Below are positions 43,789-56,075 of a stretch of 64,000 nt of DNA, piece after piece. How positions within the stretch are numbered: the stretch's first letter is position 1; every line of letters starts with the position of its first letter. The notes under the pieces are model-generated. The model was given only the letters and a program-made list of their open reading frames with translations, was not told where the DNA came from and did no database searches. This DNA comes from Prorocentrum cordatum (Eukaryota; Sar; Dinophyceae; Prorocentrales; Prorocentraceae), in the NCBI GenBank assembly GCA_963575745.1, contig CAUYUJ010017895.1, positions 1 through 64,000 on the forward strand, in the 5' to 3' direction. Made by a program: the position numbers and the translations under genes.

Positions 43789-45411
43789 AAAATACCAAAT
43801 TCGGCGTGTGGGACGCACGCGGGCGGTCCCATTGGGGGCTTCGGTGGAGTCCCCTATGGGGCCACGAAGCGCTGTACTGGGTGGGTTGAAATACCAAATT
43901 GTGTGTGGGGGACGCATGCGGGCGGCCCCACTGAGGGCTCCGGTGGGGCTCCCTATGGGGCCACGAAGCGCTGCGCTGGGCCTGTGAAAATGCCAAATTG
44001 GGTGTGGGGGACGCATGCGGGCGGTCCCACTGGAGGCTTCGGTGGAACTCCCTATGGGGCCACGGAGCGCTGTACTGGGTGGGTGACAATGCCAAATCGG
44101 GTGTGCGGGACGCATGCGGACGGTCCCACTGGGAGCTTCGGTGGGGCGCCCTATGGGGCCACGAAGCGCTGTTCTGGGTAGGCGAAAATGCAAAAATGGA
44201 TGTGGGGGGCGCATGTGGGCGGTACCACTGGGGGCTTCGGTGGAGCCCCCTGTTGGACCACGAAACGCTGTACTGTGGGTGGGTGAAAATGCAAAAACGG
44301 ATGTGGGGGACGCATGTGTGCGGCACCACTGGGGGCTCCGGTGGAGCTCCTTATGAGGTCACGAAGCGCTGTACTGGGTGGGTGATAGTGCCAAATTGGG
44401 CGTGGGGGAAACATGCGGGCGGTCCCATTGTGGGCTTCGGTGGAGCTCCCTATGGGGCCACGAAACGCCGCACTGGTAGGCGAAAATGCAAAATTGAGTG
44501 TGGGGGGCGCACGCGGGCGGTCTCACTGGGGGCTTCGGTGGGGCTCCTCATGGGGCCACGAAGCGCTGCGCTGGGCCTGTCAAAATCCCAAATTGGGTGT
44601 GGGGGACGCATGCGGGCGGTCCCACTGGAGGCTTCGGTGGAACTCCCTATGGGGCCACGGAGCGCTGTACTGGGTGGGTGGGTGACAATGCCGAATCGGG
44701 TGTGCGGGACGCATGCGGACGGTCCCACTGGGAGCTTCGGTGGGGCGCCCTATGGGGCCACGAAGCGCTGTTCTGGGTAGGCGAAAATGCCAAATTGAGT
44801 TTGGGGGACGCATGTGGGCGGTCCCACAGTCCCACTGGGGGCTTCGGTGGAGTTCCCTATGGGATCGCGAAGCGCTGTACTGGGTGGGTGAAAAGCCAAA
44901 TTGGGCGTGGGGGAAACATGCGGGCGGTCCCATTGGGGGCTTCGGTGGAGTTCCCTATGGGGCCACGAAGCGCTGTACTAGGTGGGTGAAAATACCAAAT
45001 TGTGTGTGTGGGGGGGGGGGGGGGCGCATGCGGGCGGTCCCACTGAGGGCTCCGGTGGAGCTCCCGATGGGACCACGAAGCGCTGTACTGGGTGAGTGAA
45101 AATGCCAAATTGGTTGCGGGCGACGCATGCGGACGGTCCCACTGGGGGGTTAGGTGGGGCTCCCTATGGGGCCACGAAACGCTCACTGGGCGGATGAAAA
45201 TGCCAAATTGAGTGTGGGGGACGCGTGTGGGCGGTCCCACTGGGGGCTTCGGTGGAGCTCCCTATGTGGCCACGAAACGCTGTGCTGGGTGGGTGAAACG
45301 CATGGAAGAAGGAGGAGGGAGGGGAGGAGGGGGAGGAGGAAGAGAGGAGGAAAGGAACGCGGGCACCGTCTCTTCAAAACATTAACCCAACACCACAGGA
45401 AGGTTGGGAAA
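43373..45411 (+). repeat. Modular tandem-repeat element, copy B
   Basis: 5' module TCCTGGCCAGGGACCCAACC with CATATGAAGTTGTGGGTACA. Core units average about 100 bp (TCCCACTGGGGGCTTCGGTG, GAGCTCCCTATGGGGCCACG, AAGCGCTGTACTGGGTGGGT, GAAAATGCCAAATT), about fifteen copies. A long (GT)n microsatellite (43552-43790) lies in the first unit. 3' module: GGA tract (45305-45358), ACGCGGGCACCGTCTCTTCA and CCCAACACCACAGGAAGGTT. Copy C starts immediately after, sharing the ATTAGCC junction. Confidence 0.85.
43552..43790 (+). repeat. (GT)n/(GTTGTGTG)n microsatellite in element B
   Basis: 240 bp of GT repeats with TTGTGTG and GCGTG interruptions. Confidence 0.97.
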
Positions 45412-47508
45412 TTAGCCTGACGAAGGACCCAACCATATGCAGGTGTGAGTACCGCAATTGTGATTCACTTTTTCGGTGGTGATCCCTATGAGGCAACGAA
45501 CCGTGCTAGGGGTGTGCCAGCCGAGCCTCGAGCTCCCACTGCACGCAGCGCCGCCTACCAGACCTCCGCGGTCCAGATCTAGAGCTCCGAGTGGCTGAAT
45601 TCGGGGGGGAGCGAGGACGAGACAGGCAGAGGAGAGAGAAGGCAAGCCAAGCCCAGCAGGGCTAGCCGGCTTGTGAATATCTTCTTCGGTGAAGCTCCCT
45701 ACGGGGCGAAACGCTGCACTGGGTGGGGGGGAACGCTGTGCTGGGTGGGTGGTGTGCCAACTTGTATTTCCGGGACGCATGCGGACGGTTCCACTGGGCC
45801 CTTCGGCGGAGCTCCCTGGCCCACGACACGCTGTACTGGGTGGGTGAAAATGCCAAATTGGGTTTCCAGGACGCACGCGGACGGTCCCACTGGGGGCTTC
45901 GGTGGGGCTCCTTATGGGGCCACGAAACGCTGTACCGGGTGGGTGAAAATGCCAAATTGGGTTTCCGGGACGCAAGCGGACGGTCCCACTGGGGGCTTCG
46001 GTGGGGCGCCCTATGGGGCCACGAAGCGCTGTACTGGGTGGGCGAAACGCAAGGAGGAGGGGGAGGAGGGCCACAAATGGAGCTCCCTATGAAGCCCCGA
46101 AGCGCTGTACTGGGTGGATGAAACGCAGGGAGAAGGGGGAGGAGGGCCACGAAACGCTGTGTTGGGTGGGGGGACGCATGCGGACGGTAGACCTGGAACC
46201 TTCGGTGGAGTTCCCTATGGGGCCACCAAGCGCTGTACTGGGTAGGTGAAACGCAAGGAGGAGGGGGAGGAGGGCCACGAATGGAGCTCCCTATGGGGCC
46301 ACGAAGCGCTGTACTGGGTGTATGAAACGCAGGGAGAAGGGGGAGGAGGGCCACGAAACGCTGTGCTGGGTGGGGGGGACGCATGCGGACGGTAGACCTG
46401 GAACCTTCGGTGGAGCTACCTATGGGGCCACGAAACGGTGTACTGGGTGGGTGAAACGCAAGGAGGAAACGGAGGAAGGAGGAGGGAGGAGGGGAGGAGG
46501 AGACGGGCCACGAAACGCTGTGTTGGGTGGGGGGACGCATGCGGACGGTAGACCTGGAACCTTCGGTGGAGCTCCCTATGGGGCCACGAAACGCTGTACT
46601 GGGTGGGTGAAACGCAGGGAGGGGGGGAGGGCCACGAAACGCTGTACTGGGTGGGGGGGACGCATGCGGACGGTAGACCTGGAACCTTTAGTGGAGCTCC
46701 CTAGGTGGCCACGAAACGGTATAATGGGTGGGTGAAACGCAGGGAGCAGGAGGAGGAGGGCCACGAAACGCTGTGTTGGGTGGGGGGACGCATGCGGACG
46801 GTAAACCTGGAACCTTCGGTGGAGTTCCCTATGGGGCCACCAAGAGCTGTACTGGTAGGTGAAACGCAAGGAGGAGGGGGAGGAGGGCTACGAAACGCTG
46901 TACTGGGTCGGGGGGACGCATGCGGATGGTAGACCTGGAACCTTCGGTGGAGCTCCCAATGGGACCACGAAGCGCTGTACTGGGTGGGTGAAACGCAGGG
47001 AGGAGGGGGAGGAGGGCCACGAAACGCTGTACTGGGTGGGGGGGGGGGGACGCATGCGGACGGTAGACCTGGAACCTTTGGTGGAGCTCCCTATGGGGCC
47101 ACGAAGCGGTGTACTGGGTGGGTGAAACGCAAGGAGGAGGGGGAGACGGGCCACGAAACGAAGTACTGGGTGGGGGGACGCATGCGGACGGTAGACCTGG
47201 AACCTTCGGTGGAGCCCCCTATGGGGCCACGATGGGGCCACGAAATTGTGCACTGGGTGGGTGAAGCGCAGGGAGGAGGGGGAGGAGGGCCACGAAACGC
47301 TTTGTTGGGTGGGGGGGACGCATGCGGACGGTAGACCTGTAACCTTCGGTGGAGCTCCCTATGGGGTCACGAAACGGTGTACCGGGTGGGTGAAACGCAA
47401 AGAGGAAACGGAGGAAGGAGGAGGGAGGAGGGGGCAGAGGAGGAGGAGAAGGAACGCGGGGACCGTCTCTTCAAAACGAGGACCCAACAACACAGGTTGG
47501 TTGAAAAA
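45412..47508 (+). repeat. Modular tandem-repeat element, copy C
   Basis: 5' module TTAGCCTGACGAAGGACCCA and CATATGCAGGTGTGAGTACC. Core: three units like those of B, then about nine units alternating with GGAGGGGGAGGAGGGCCACG insertions and GACGCATGCGGACGGTAGAC. 3' module: GGA tract, GAACGCGGGGACCGTCTCTT and ACCCAACAACACAGGTTGGT. Unlike the others, 45480-45665 carries a unique GC-rich insert. Confidence 0.82.
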
Positions 47509-47514
47509 AAATGT

Positions 47515-48010
47515 GATCTAACGCAGCCCCACCGACGAAACTACTCTGTAAGGCTACACCGCATGAGCACCTGGTGTAAGGCCACCAGAAAGGGAACGCA
47601 TGCCATAAAGCCGCCACAACATGAAGTACCTTTGCGAGTCTGCACGGAAGAGATCCCTGTGTACGGCCGTTGCAGAAATACTTTCTTGGTAAGACAGCCT
47701 CAAAAGCAAATGTTGCTAAAGAACGCTGCGCGGATCATTCCGGTGCAATGCCGCCACATGTGCATCCTTCTGCAAGGCCACCACACAAACAAAGCAGTTG
47801 TACACACGTTGAGCAAACGCGTGTTTTTCAAACACCGTCTTGGCAGGACTTCGTTATGCTCGGGCGTCTGATCAAAGTATGTTTTGCAAGGCCACAGCGC
47901 AAGGATATGTTTTGCAAGGCCACCACACATGATTTTGCAAGGTCGCCACAAAAGGGGATCATGCTGCGAGGCCGCCACACACAGACGTCTGTTGCACGAC
48001 CGCCACACAA
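47515..48010 (+). repeat. AAGGCCGCCACAA minisatellite, right block
   Basis: About 14 units like those at 42835-43372 (GCAAGGCCACCACAC, GCGAGGCCGCCACACAC). The array appears to have been split by elements B and C. Confidence 0.8.
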
Positions 48011-49016
48011 AAACATACGTATGTATTGTTTCCGTTGTGTTCCGCGCCCGCTTTGATGTGTCGAAATTCCTCTGGGTCGGGCTCCGGCACGCACTCATTG
48101 CGTTCTGTCATATATCCTTCTTCTCACTCACTATCCTCGTCCTCATCGTCTTCGCCCTCCTCTGCCAGTCCCCTGTGCTTTCCGTGATCTCCTCCCGTCC
48201 CGTGTTCTCGTTCCTTTCTCGTATTTCAGACGTCACATTCCACATGTATGTCTTATCCTGCTCCCCCATCCTCCTCCTTCGCATATAGATCTACATCGCC
48301 ATCGTCGTGCTCCACGTCCTCCTCTCCCGTTTCATGATTCTCAGTGGGTTCTTCCCACCTCTTCCTCCTCCTACCCGTCCTCCTCGTCCGCGTCCTCGGG
48401 TGAAGAGGGGGGGCGGGTTGCCACTGAACGAATATTCCTGCACCTCGCCAACATCCTCCACCTCCTCCTCCTCCTCCTCCCCCCCCTGCCCCACCCGCCC
48501 CGTCGCCCCCGCCCCCAGCCCAATGAAGGCGGATGCGCGATGATGGTGAAGGGGCGGCGGGGGATGGCATGGATCGAGGATGGCGATGATAAGAGCAAGA
48601 TAAAATATGCGAAGTCGCGCTCCCCCCCCCTCCCCATTCGTCCTCCGGCCAAGGCAGTGTGGGCGGGGGAGTAGGAACGGACATGGAGACGGGAGGTGGG
48701 GAGAAGAGAACGTGAGGGCCACAAAAGGAAGACAAGCGAGAGGAAACCAAGGAAGAGAAGGGAGGGGGGATCATGACAGCGGCGGGGGAAGGGATTAGGA
48801 CGGAAGTGACCCTTGCTCTCTTTCTGTCCTCCTTGTTGCCCGTATTCCTCCCCGTTGCGTCTCTCACCGTCCGTCTGGTGACGGTGAGGTATGTGGAGGC
48901 GGGAGAAACGGGGGCATCGTGCGCCTCATCCACTGCGCGCCACCTCGGATTTCGCATTCATCCTTCAACACATCCTCCATGCCATCATCGGCCCTGCTCT
49001 CCGAATTCTTCCTTCC
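48011..49016. other. Pyrimidine- and purine-biased sequence, no gene recognised
   Basis: 48110-48540 is CT-rich and 48660-48770 GA-rich. Open frames on both strands are of low complexity. No splice-bounded exon seen. Confidence 0.45.
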
Positions 49017-49235
<219 letters not shown>

Positions 49236-50463
49236 CAGCGTCGCTACCACCATTACCATCGTCATTGTCTCTGGCCTCCTCCTTCCTACTCGCGCTGGCC
49301 CCGATACGATCGCAAATTCACCCGTCCCTTCCCCGAAGAGGAGATTTGTCGATGACGTGGAAGGAAGAAGCCGGCGCCACTTCGGATCCTTCATTTTGCG
49401 CATTCACAACTTGATGAAATCTACGATGTTCCTGATTCCTCCCTCTTCATCACCATCTTATCCTCACAAATGACTGTCTTCGCCACCATCCCCTATCATC
49501 GCCGTCGTCCCCCCCATTCTCTTCCTCGCGTTCGCCCTCCTTTCCATTCCTTCCACGACGAGAAATAGGTGTGCTGATGGTGTGTGGGGGGGGGGAAGGA
49601 TGGCCAGAGATGCGCTTGGAGGGAGTATCCTCCTCCTCTTCCTTCTCCTCCTCCTCATCCTACAAATTCTTTTAAACACTGCATGCCAGGTCCTTCTCCG
49701 ATGACGATATTTGACGATGGTGGAGGAACATGATGAGGAGGGCGGGGTGCTGGAGGAAGGAAGAAGGCATGCATGCGCGTTGACACTTTGTTGGCGTCGG
49801 CGTGACTCACTCATCACATGCATCTCACCGTGCCGCAGTCAGAATCACATGTATGTCCTGTCTTCTATCTTACATACATTAAAACCGCGATGGTCGCCAG
49901 ATTAAGCCCCGCCTCGGTGGCGTTCGCTTGAGCTACGAACGATTATTGCCAGTGCACTGCTCGATTGCTCTGCCGTCACTTTCAGATGTGTGTAACATTT
50001 CTTGCCGTCGGCGCGTTCCATACCTCTGATGGATGTCTATACATCGCATCAGTGCGTCCACATCGTCAGCGGAAGAAAATCACACGCGTTGGTCGCGAAA
50101 TCCATTGCAAACTCTAGAATTTCATGTGACTTGTTTAAAACTTCCACGTGGGGTGTGTGGTGGGGGGGTGGGGGGGCAGACCCTGGATCGTACGCACCGA
50201 TCCTGAACCCCAGATGGGCCCAACCAGGATCGGATACATGTGCATGTGGCGGGTTCCGGAAACCCTGAACAAAACAACTTGCCATCTCTTGACAGGAAAA
50301 TTGCTGCTTTCGCCGCCTTCCGCCGAGCTTCGTCTGGCGGAGCCGCCCTCTGTTCTGCTTCCGCCGCCTTCCGCTGAGCCTCCGCCGCCTTCCGCCGAGG
50401 AAGGGGTGCCAACCCCTTCGATCTTCGAAGGCGAGTCCCTTTCTGAACCTATCATGTGTCTAC
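49236..50463. other. Intergenic sequence, no gene recognised
   Basis: Mixed composition; CT-rich at 49620-49660. 50290-50410 carries CCGCCTTCCGCCGAG repeats of about 15-20 bp. The open frame extending the 50.6-kb exon to 50135 crosses these repeats and is probably intron. Confidence 0.4.
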
Positions 50464-50635
50464 TCTTCTCCTCGCCGTGCTCCTGCTCCCAGAGCTCGCG
50501 GCAGTAGGAGTCGCCGCCCTCGCGCATCGCCCGCGCGCACGCGCGCAGCCGCTCCCGCAGGCGCGGCTGCACGCCCGGGTCCGCGAGGGACCGCTGGAGC
50601 CGGTCGACGACGTCCTCGTAGAGCTCGTCCAGCTC
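50464..50635 (-). CDS. Candidate exon, Glu/Arg-rich helical segment
   Basis: On the minus strand a C/T-rich run (CTCCTTCCTTTCCTCCCCCT, then TCC triplets) and CTAAT precede CTGGAG|GAGCTGG, a good 3' splice site in the AG|G form usual in dinoflagellates. The exon reads ELDELYEDVVDRLQ, then a helical Arg/Leu-rich stretch (LRERLRACARAM), then CRELWEQEHGEEK. A GT after GAGAAGA at 50463 is a possible donor. The apparent N-terminal membrane segment in this open frame is probably just the polypyrimidine tract read as Leu/Pro. Its phase fits the end of JmjC exon C at 59305, so it may be a downstream exon of that gene. Otherwise it is an exon of an unknown protein. Confidence 0.5.
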
Positions 50636-50829
50636 CTCCAGGCGGCGCGCCGGGCGTGGAATTAGGAGGAGGAGGAGGGGGAGGAAAGGAAGGAGCATGA
50701 AGAGGATCACGGATCCGCTGGCGCAGCCAATCCAGATGACTGAAAGCAGAGCTCTTGCCGCGCGCGGCGCCCAGGCGCGGGCGGCGCCGTGAAGTAGTGT
50801 ATGTCTGAGGGGCCAGCACTAGCTCGAGG

Positions 50830-51205
<376 letters not shown>

Positions 51206-51214
51206 GCCAAACAC

Positions 51215-51810
51215 CGAGTTGATTTACCGATTTGATTAGACGAGTTGATTTCCCGAGTTGCTTTGCTAAGTTGATTTACCGAGTTGATTTGCCGACCTGA
51301 TTTCCCGAGTTTTTTGCCGAGTTGGTTTCCCGAGTTGGCTTAAAGACTTGCCGAGTTGATTTAGAGAGTTGATTTGTCGAGTTGGTTTACAGAGTTGATT
51401 TACACAGTTGATTTACAGAGATGATTCGCCGAGTTGATTCTCGAGTTGATGTGTGGAGTTGGTTTGCACGGAGCGCTGAGATGGCGAGTTGAATTGGCGT
51501 TGATTTCTTGGGCTTTGACTTACCATTCCAACTGTGAAGTGCGAGTTGATTCCCCGAATTGATTTCCCGAATTGATTTCCCAGGTTGATTTCCCGAGTTG
51601 GTTTGCCGAGTTGATTTCCCGGGTTGATTTGCTGGGATGATTTATAGAGTTGATCTAGAGAGTTGATTTCGCGGGGCGGCCTGCCGAGTTGAGTTCGCAA
51701 GTTGATGTGCCAAGTTGATTTGCCGCCTTGGTTTCCCAATTGGAGGTGCCGAAGGATTTGGCGAGTTGGTTGTCCGAGCTGATTCCTCGAGTGCGAAGAG
51801 CGAATTGACC
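51215..51810 (+). repeat. CGAGTTGATTTNC minisatellite, about 16-bp unit
   Basis: About 35 degenerate copies of CCGAGTTGATTTCC. Non-coding; long minus-strand frames through it are repeat-driven. Confidence 0.92.
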
Positions 51811-51885
51811 ATGGGGTGGGCGTCCCCGACGTAGTGCGCCGAGTTGACCCGCGTCTCGCCTTCGTGTCGTGTGGGCGCAAAGCGT

Positions 51886-51998
51886 GGGGGGTGAGTGTGG
51901 GCGCGAGTGCGGGGTGCGAGTATGAAGTGCGAGTGTGGGCGCACAGTGCGGGGGGTGACTGCGGTGTGCGAGTGCGAAGTGCGAGTATGCAATGCGAG
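51886..51998 (-). repeat. GTGCGAGTGTGGG minisatellite (inverse of 50.83-51.0 kb)
   Basis: GTGGGCGCGAGTGCGGGGTG-type units, reverse complement of the array at 50830-51010, ending directly at element D1. Confidence 0.8.
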
Positions 51999-52002
51999 TT
52001 TT

Positions 52003-53318
52003 TTCCCAACCATCCTGTGGTGTTGGGTCCTCGTTTTGAAGAGACGGCGCCCCGCGTTCCCACCTCCTCCTCCCTCCTCCTCCCCCTCCCCCCTCCTCCC
52101 TCCTCCCTCCTCCCTCCTCCCCCTCCTCTCTCCTCCCCCTCCTTGCCTTTGCTCTCGGCACACCTCTCACACGTTTCGTAGCCCCATAGGGAGCTCCACC
52201 GAAGGTCCCAGTGGGGGGGGGGCGCATGCGTCCGCCATAGGGGCCAGAAATTATTATCTTTCACTGGTCGGCCTGTAGATTTCGGTTCACTGGCCCCCAT
52301 GCCCACATGATCGCTGATCGCGATGAGGCCGACATCTTCGCGACGCGACGCCAATTGTGCGAATCGATCGAGCTTGCGATTTGAAGGAGCGCCCAGCACT
52401 GCGTCGCACGACAATTGGACACCATGTCCCGCCGCCTGCAGGAAACCCTTCAGGCGCCAATGGCGCTCTCTGGGCGGCCGGGGATCGCGGGGGGTTCCAC
52501 GTCGGCCTGAACGCGCCGAGAAACGACCCCGGGCGTCTGGTGAAACCCAGATCCCCAATCCGTCGCCGAGACGTCTCCACGAGCTTCCACATCGACGCAA
52601 GTGGGCCCAATAGCTCCACGGGGGCCTCGGGATAGCCAGTAGGAGAACCCGAGGAAGAGCGCTGGGTGTGGCGCGCCACACCCAGCACAGCGCTTCGTGG
52701 CCCCATAGGGAGCTCCACCGAACGTCCCAGTGGGGGGGGCGCATGCGTCCGCCACACCCAGCACGGCGTTTCGTGGCCCCATAGGGAGCTCCACCGAAGG
52801 CCCCAGTGGAGGGGTGCGCATGCGTCCGCCACACCCAGCACGGCGCTTCGCGGCCCCATAGGGAGCTCCACCGAAGGCCCCAGTGGAGGGGCGCGCATGC
52901 GTCCGCCACACCTTGCACGGCGTTTCGTGGCCCCATAGGGAGCCCCACCGAAGGTCCCAGCGGGGGGGGGGGCGCATGCGTCCGCCACACCCAGCACGGC
53001 GCTTCGTGGCCCCATAGGGAGCTCCACCGAAGGTCCCAGTGGGGTGGGGGGGGGGCGCATGCGTCCGCCACACCTTACACGGCGTTTCGTGGCCCCATAG
53101 GGAGCTCCACCGAAGGCCGCAGTGGGGGGGGGGGCGCATGCGTCCGCCACACCCAGCACAGCGTTTCGTGGCCCCATAGGGAGCTCCACCGAAGGCCCCA
53201 GTGGGGGGGGGGGGCGCATGCGTCCGCCACACCCAGCACAGCGCTTCGTGGCCCCATACGGGGCTCCCCCGAAAGCGATACCCACAACTGCATATGGTTG
53301 GGTCCTTCGCCAGGCTAA
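52003..53318 (-). repeat. Modular tandem-repeat element, copy D1
   Basis: Minus orientation. 5' module at the right end (GCCTGGCGAAGGACCCAACC, 53315 leftward). Core units (about 80 bp in this copy) with GCGCATGCGTCCGCCACACC, CAGCACGGCGCTTCGTGGCC and CCATAGGGAGCTCCACCGAA, some eight copies at 52670-53270. A repeat-free stretch, 52240-52665, lies inside and holds unrecognised sequence. Then a CT tract (52061-52142) and the 3' module TTTTCCCAACCATCCTGTGG, GTTGGGTCCTCGTTTTGAAG (52003-52058). Confidence 0.8.
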
Positions 53319-54895
53319 TTTTCCCAACCATCCTGTGGTGTTGGGTCCTCGTTTTGAAGAGACGGTGCCCCGCGTCTCCCCTCCGAAGCAGAATCGCAAA
53401 CGAGCTGACCCTGAGAAGCACAGGTTTCTCTCTGAAGCTGATGATCTAGGGTCAGCAAAGCAGGCTGACTGTGAAGCCGACGAGGAGCAACTTTACATCG
53501 ATATGCAAGCCGAAGCTCTAGCTTCTGCACAAGACTGCCATTTTGGCCCGTCACTCTCCCCTCCTCCTTTCCCGTCTCCTCCGACGTCGTCGACGCCGTC
53601 TCTGATCCCCCCTCCGCCTCCTCCTCTAGTCTTGAGCGAGGCTCAACTAGCCCGCATCGGGACCAACCGCGAGGCAGCCAGAGCTAGGCGCGCAGAGCGC
53701 GCCAGACTAGCGCAAGCACTCAGAGCTCCGTGGAGCGCTGGAGGCACGCTCAGCGGCACTTTCTTCGGGGAGCCCAATGGGGTAAGGGGCCCAGATCTTT
53801 TCAAATTAGGTGGTTAGGCCGGTGGTGGCGTAAGTGGCGGATCCTCGTGAGGTCCCATACGCCACCCACCGGTTTTCACTCTCAGGGCGAGCACGCAAGA
53901 CAGCGAAGCCGAGCGTCGCATCATCACCTCCCTCCTCCCCCTCCTCCCTCCTCCCCCTCCTTGCCTTTGCTCTCGGCACACCTCTCACACGCTTCGTAGC
54001 CCCATAGGGAGCTCCACCGAATGTCCCAGTGGCACAGCCCGCATGCGTCCGCCACACCCAGCACAGCGCTTCGTGGCCCCATAGGGAGCTCCACCGAAGG
54101 CCCCAGTGGGGGGGGCGCATGCGTCCGCCGCACACAGCACAGCGCTTCGTGGCCGCATAGGGAGCTCCACCGAAGGTCCCAGTGTGGGTGGGGGTGGGGG
54201 GGGCGCATGCGTCCGCCACACCCAGCACGGCGCTTCGTGGCCCCATAGGGAGCCCCACCGAAGGCCCCAGTGGAGGGGGGCGCATGCGTCCGCCACACCC
54301 AGCACGGCGTTTCGTGGCCCCATCGGGAGCTCCACCGAAGGCTCCCGTAATGGGGGGGGGGGGGGGGGCGCATGCGTCCGCCACACCCAGCACAGCGCTT
54401 CGTGGCCCCATAGGGAGCTCATCCGAAGGTCCCAGTGGAGGGGGACGCATGCGTCCGCCACACCCAGCACAGCGTTTCGTGGCCCCATAGGGAGCTCCAC
54501 CGAAGGCCCCAGTGGGGGGGGGGCGCATGCGTCCGCCACACCCAGCACAGTGTTTCGTGGCCCCATATAGAGTTCCACCGAAGGTCCCAGTGGGGGGGGC
54601 GCATGCGTCCACCACATCCAGCACGGCGCTTCGTGGCCCCATAGGGAGCTCCACCGATCGCATGCGTCCGCTCCACCGAAGGCCCCAGTGGGGGGGGCGC
54701 ATGCGTCCGCCACACCCAGCACAGCGCTTCGTGGCCCCATGGGGAGCCCCACCGAAGGTCCCAGCGGGGGGGGGGGCGCATGCGTCCGCCACACCCAGCA
54801 CAGCGTTTCGTGGCCCCATAGGGAGCTCCACCGAATGCGTTGCTCATCAAGACGGTACTCACAACTGCATATGGTTGGGTCCTTCGCCAGGCTAA
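53319..54895 (-). repeat. Modular tandem-repeat element, copy D2, with 550-bp insert
   Basis: The 5' module is at the right end (54895-54858). About nine core units run over 53990-54835, then a CT tract (53926-53960). The 3' module (53319-53375) is separated from the CT tract by 53377-53925, which contains a splice-bounded exon. D2's 3' module directly abuts D1's 5' module, as in the B/C junction. Confidence 0.8.
53630..53781 (+). CDS. Candidate exon with RPA-binding-like helix
   Basis: A polypyrimidine tract (CCCCCCTCCGCCTCCTCCTC) ending in TAG at 53629 gives a 3' splice site, and GGG|GTAAGG at 53782 is a strong donor, bounding 152 nt (enters in phase 1, leaves in phase 0). The exon reads LSEAQLARIGTNREAARARR, then AERARLAQALRAPW, SAGGTLSGTFFGEPNG. 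The (E/A)Q..RI..NR..A..RR helix resembles the RPA32-binding motif of SMARCAL1, TIPIN and XPA-type genome-maintenance proteins; this is a short motif and could arise by chance. Upstream, 53385-53545 reads RADPEKHRFLSEADDLGSA and similar and may be a further exon. It lies inside repeat element D2, so it may be a captured gene fragment. Confidence 0.5.
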
Positions 54896-56075
54896 TTTTT
54901 TCCAGCAGACGCAGGCCGTCGGGGGCGGAGCAGGCGGGAGTGGTATCGCCGAAGTGCGAATTAACAGAAAGCGCAAGGACAATCCAAGAGTGAGATCAAC
55001 GCTTCTACAGCAGCCAAATGGACAAGGAGAAGAAAAAAACTGAGACAATGCAACAGGGCAAGAATTGCAGCTCACCAACAGCCTGTGCTCACGCAACCCA
55101 TGGATTTTTGCTGGGGATCCCACTTGCTGGGGCTGCCAGGATGCAGCGAATTATACACTTCCACACATTGTCCACTTCGTCACCATTCTCCTCCTCCTCT
55201 TCCATCCTCCTCCTCCACCACACCCTCTTCCTCCTACACCAAAGATCACGGGGTCGACGTCTGGCGCGGCGCCAGCGGCTTGCCGGGTCGGAGCTGTCAC
55301 TGCCCGGGTTTGGCCAGCCGTGGCAGCACCGTGCGTGGGCAGTCCACCGGTCCCTCGAGTCACGCCACGCGAAAACCTCTCGCGGCGAGGAAACCTGGCG
55401 GGCATAGAGCAGTGCACACCAGGCACGGTGATCAAGGAACACAGCAACAAGGGTGAGGAGGAGGAGCCCAGGGAGGCGGAGGAGGAGGCGAAAGACAGGG
55501 CAACCGACGGCAACAGTTTGGCGATTTTCGAATCCTGTTGATACCACCCCTAACATCTGGTTTGTACCTTGCGTGCTCGTCTCCTGGCGGGTGCCTGCCG
55601 TGGTTCCTGTTCTGCGGGCTCATAAAAAATCGCACGCGGTACCCCCGCCGTGTTGGCGGAGTACACAGGGAGCGTGGATACACTGCGCCTGTTCTCGCGA
55701 AAGTGCATCCACCAGTAGACACGAGCGAACCAGAATCAAAACAAACATGAATCAAATCATGTGCGTAGATCAGCATCTACGTGGCTCTACGTCAGAGACC
55801 AGCATCGCGTGGACCTAAATGCGGGAAAAAAGCGGCGAAGCTGGTGCACTTAGCCATGCAGCGCGTTGTCGGAGGTGGTGCGCGCGGTCTTCACCGATAT
55901 CGCGCACGCGCCGTGTCTCGAGATAAAATGCCTCACCATCCTCGTACGTGCGCGGCTTGGCTAGAATGTCTACACATACTCCCGCTGGAACCTCCCAAAC
56001 GCGATTGGCATCGAAAGCGACATCTGCATCCCTGCGGCTCTGTGTCGACAAACTGGCATTGCAATCAAACATGTC
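54896..56075. other. Intergenic sequence, no gene recognised
   Basis: Mixed sequence, CT-rich at 55180-55230 and GA-rich at 55450-55500. Open frames on both strands lack recognisable motifs. Confidence 0.4.

Noticed and set aside
50636-50710. N-terminal signal anchor (poly-Leu/Pro) of the 191-codon minus-strand open frame
   Set aside because: The DNA is a polypyrimidine tract ending in a splice acceptor, which explains the hydrophobic translation better than a membrane segment.
51413-53071. 552-codon minus-strand open frame
   Set aside because: It runs through two unrelated minisatellites and element D1, so it cannot be one protein.
53537-53547. GCCATTTTGGC on the plus strand, similar to the spliced-leader core
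   Set aside because: Only 11 contiguous bases match and the flanks do not resemble the leader (CACAAGACT before, CCGTCAC after); chance is a sufficient explanation.
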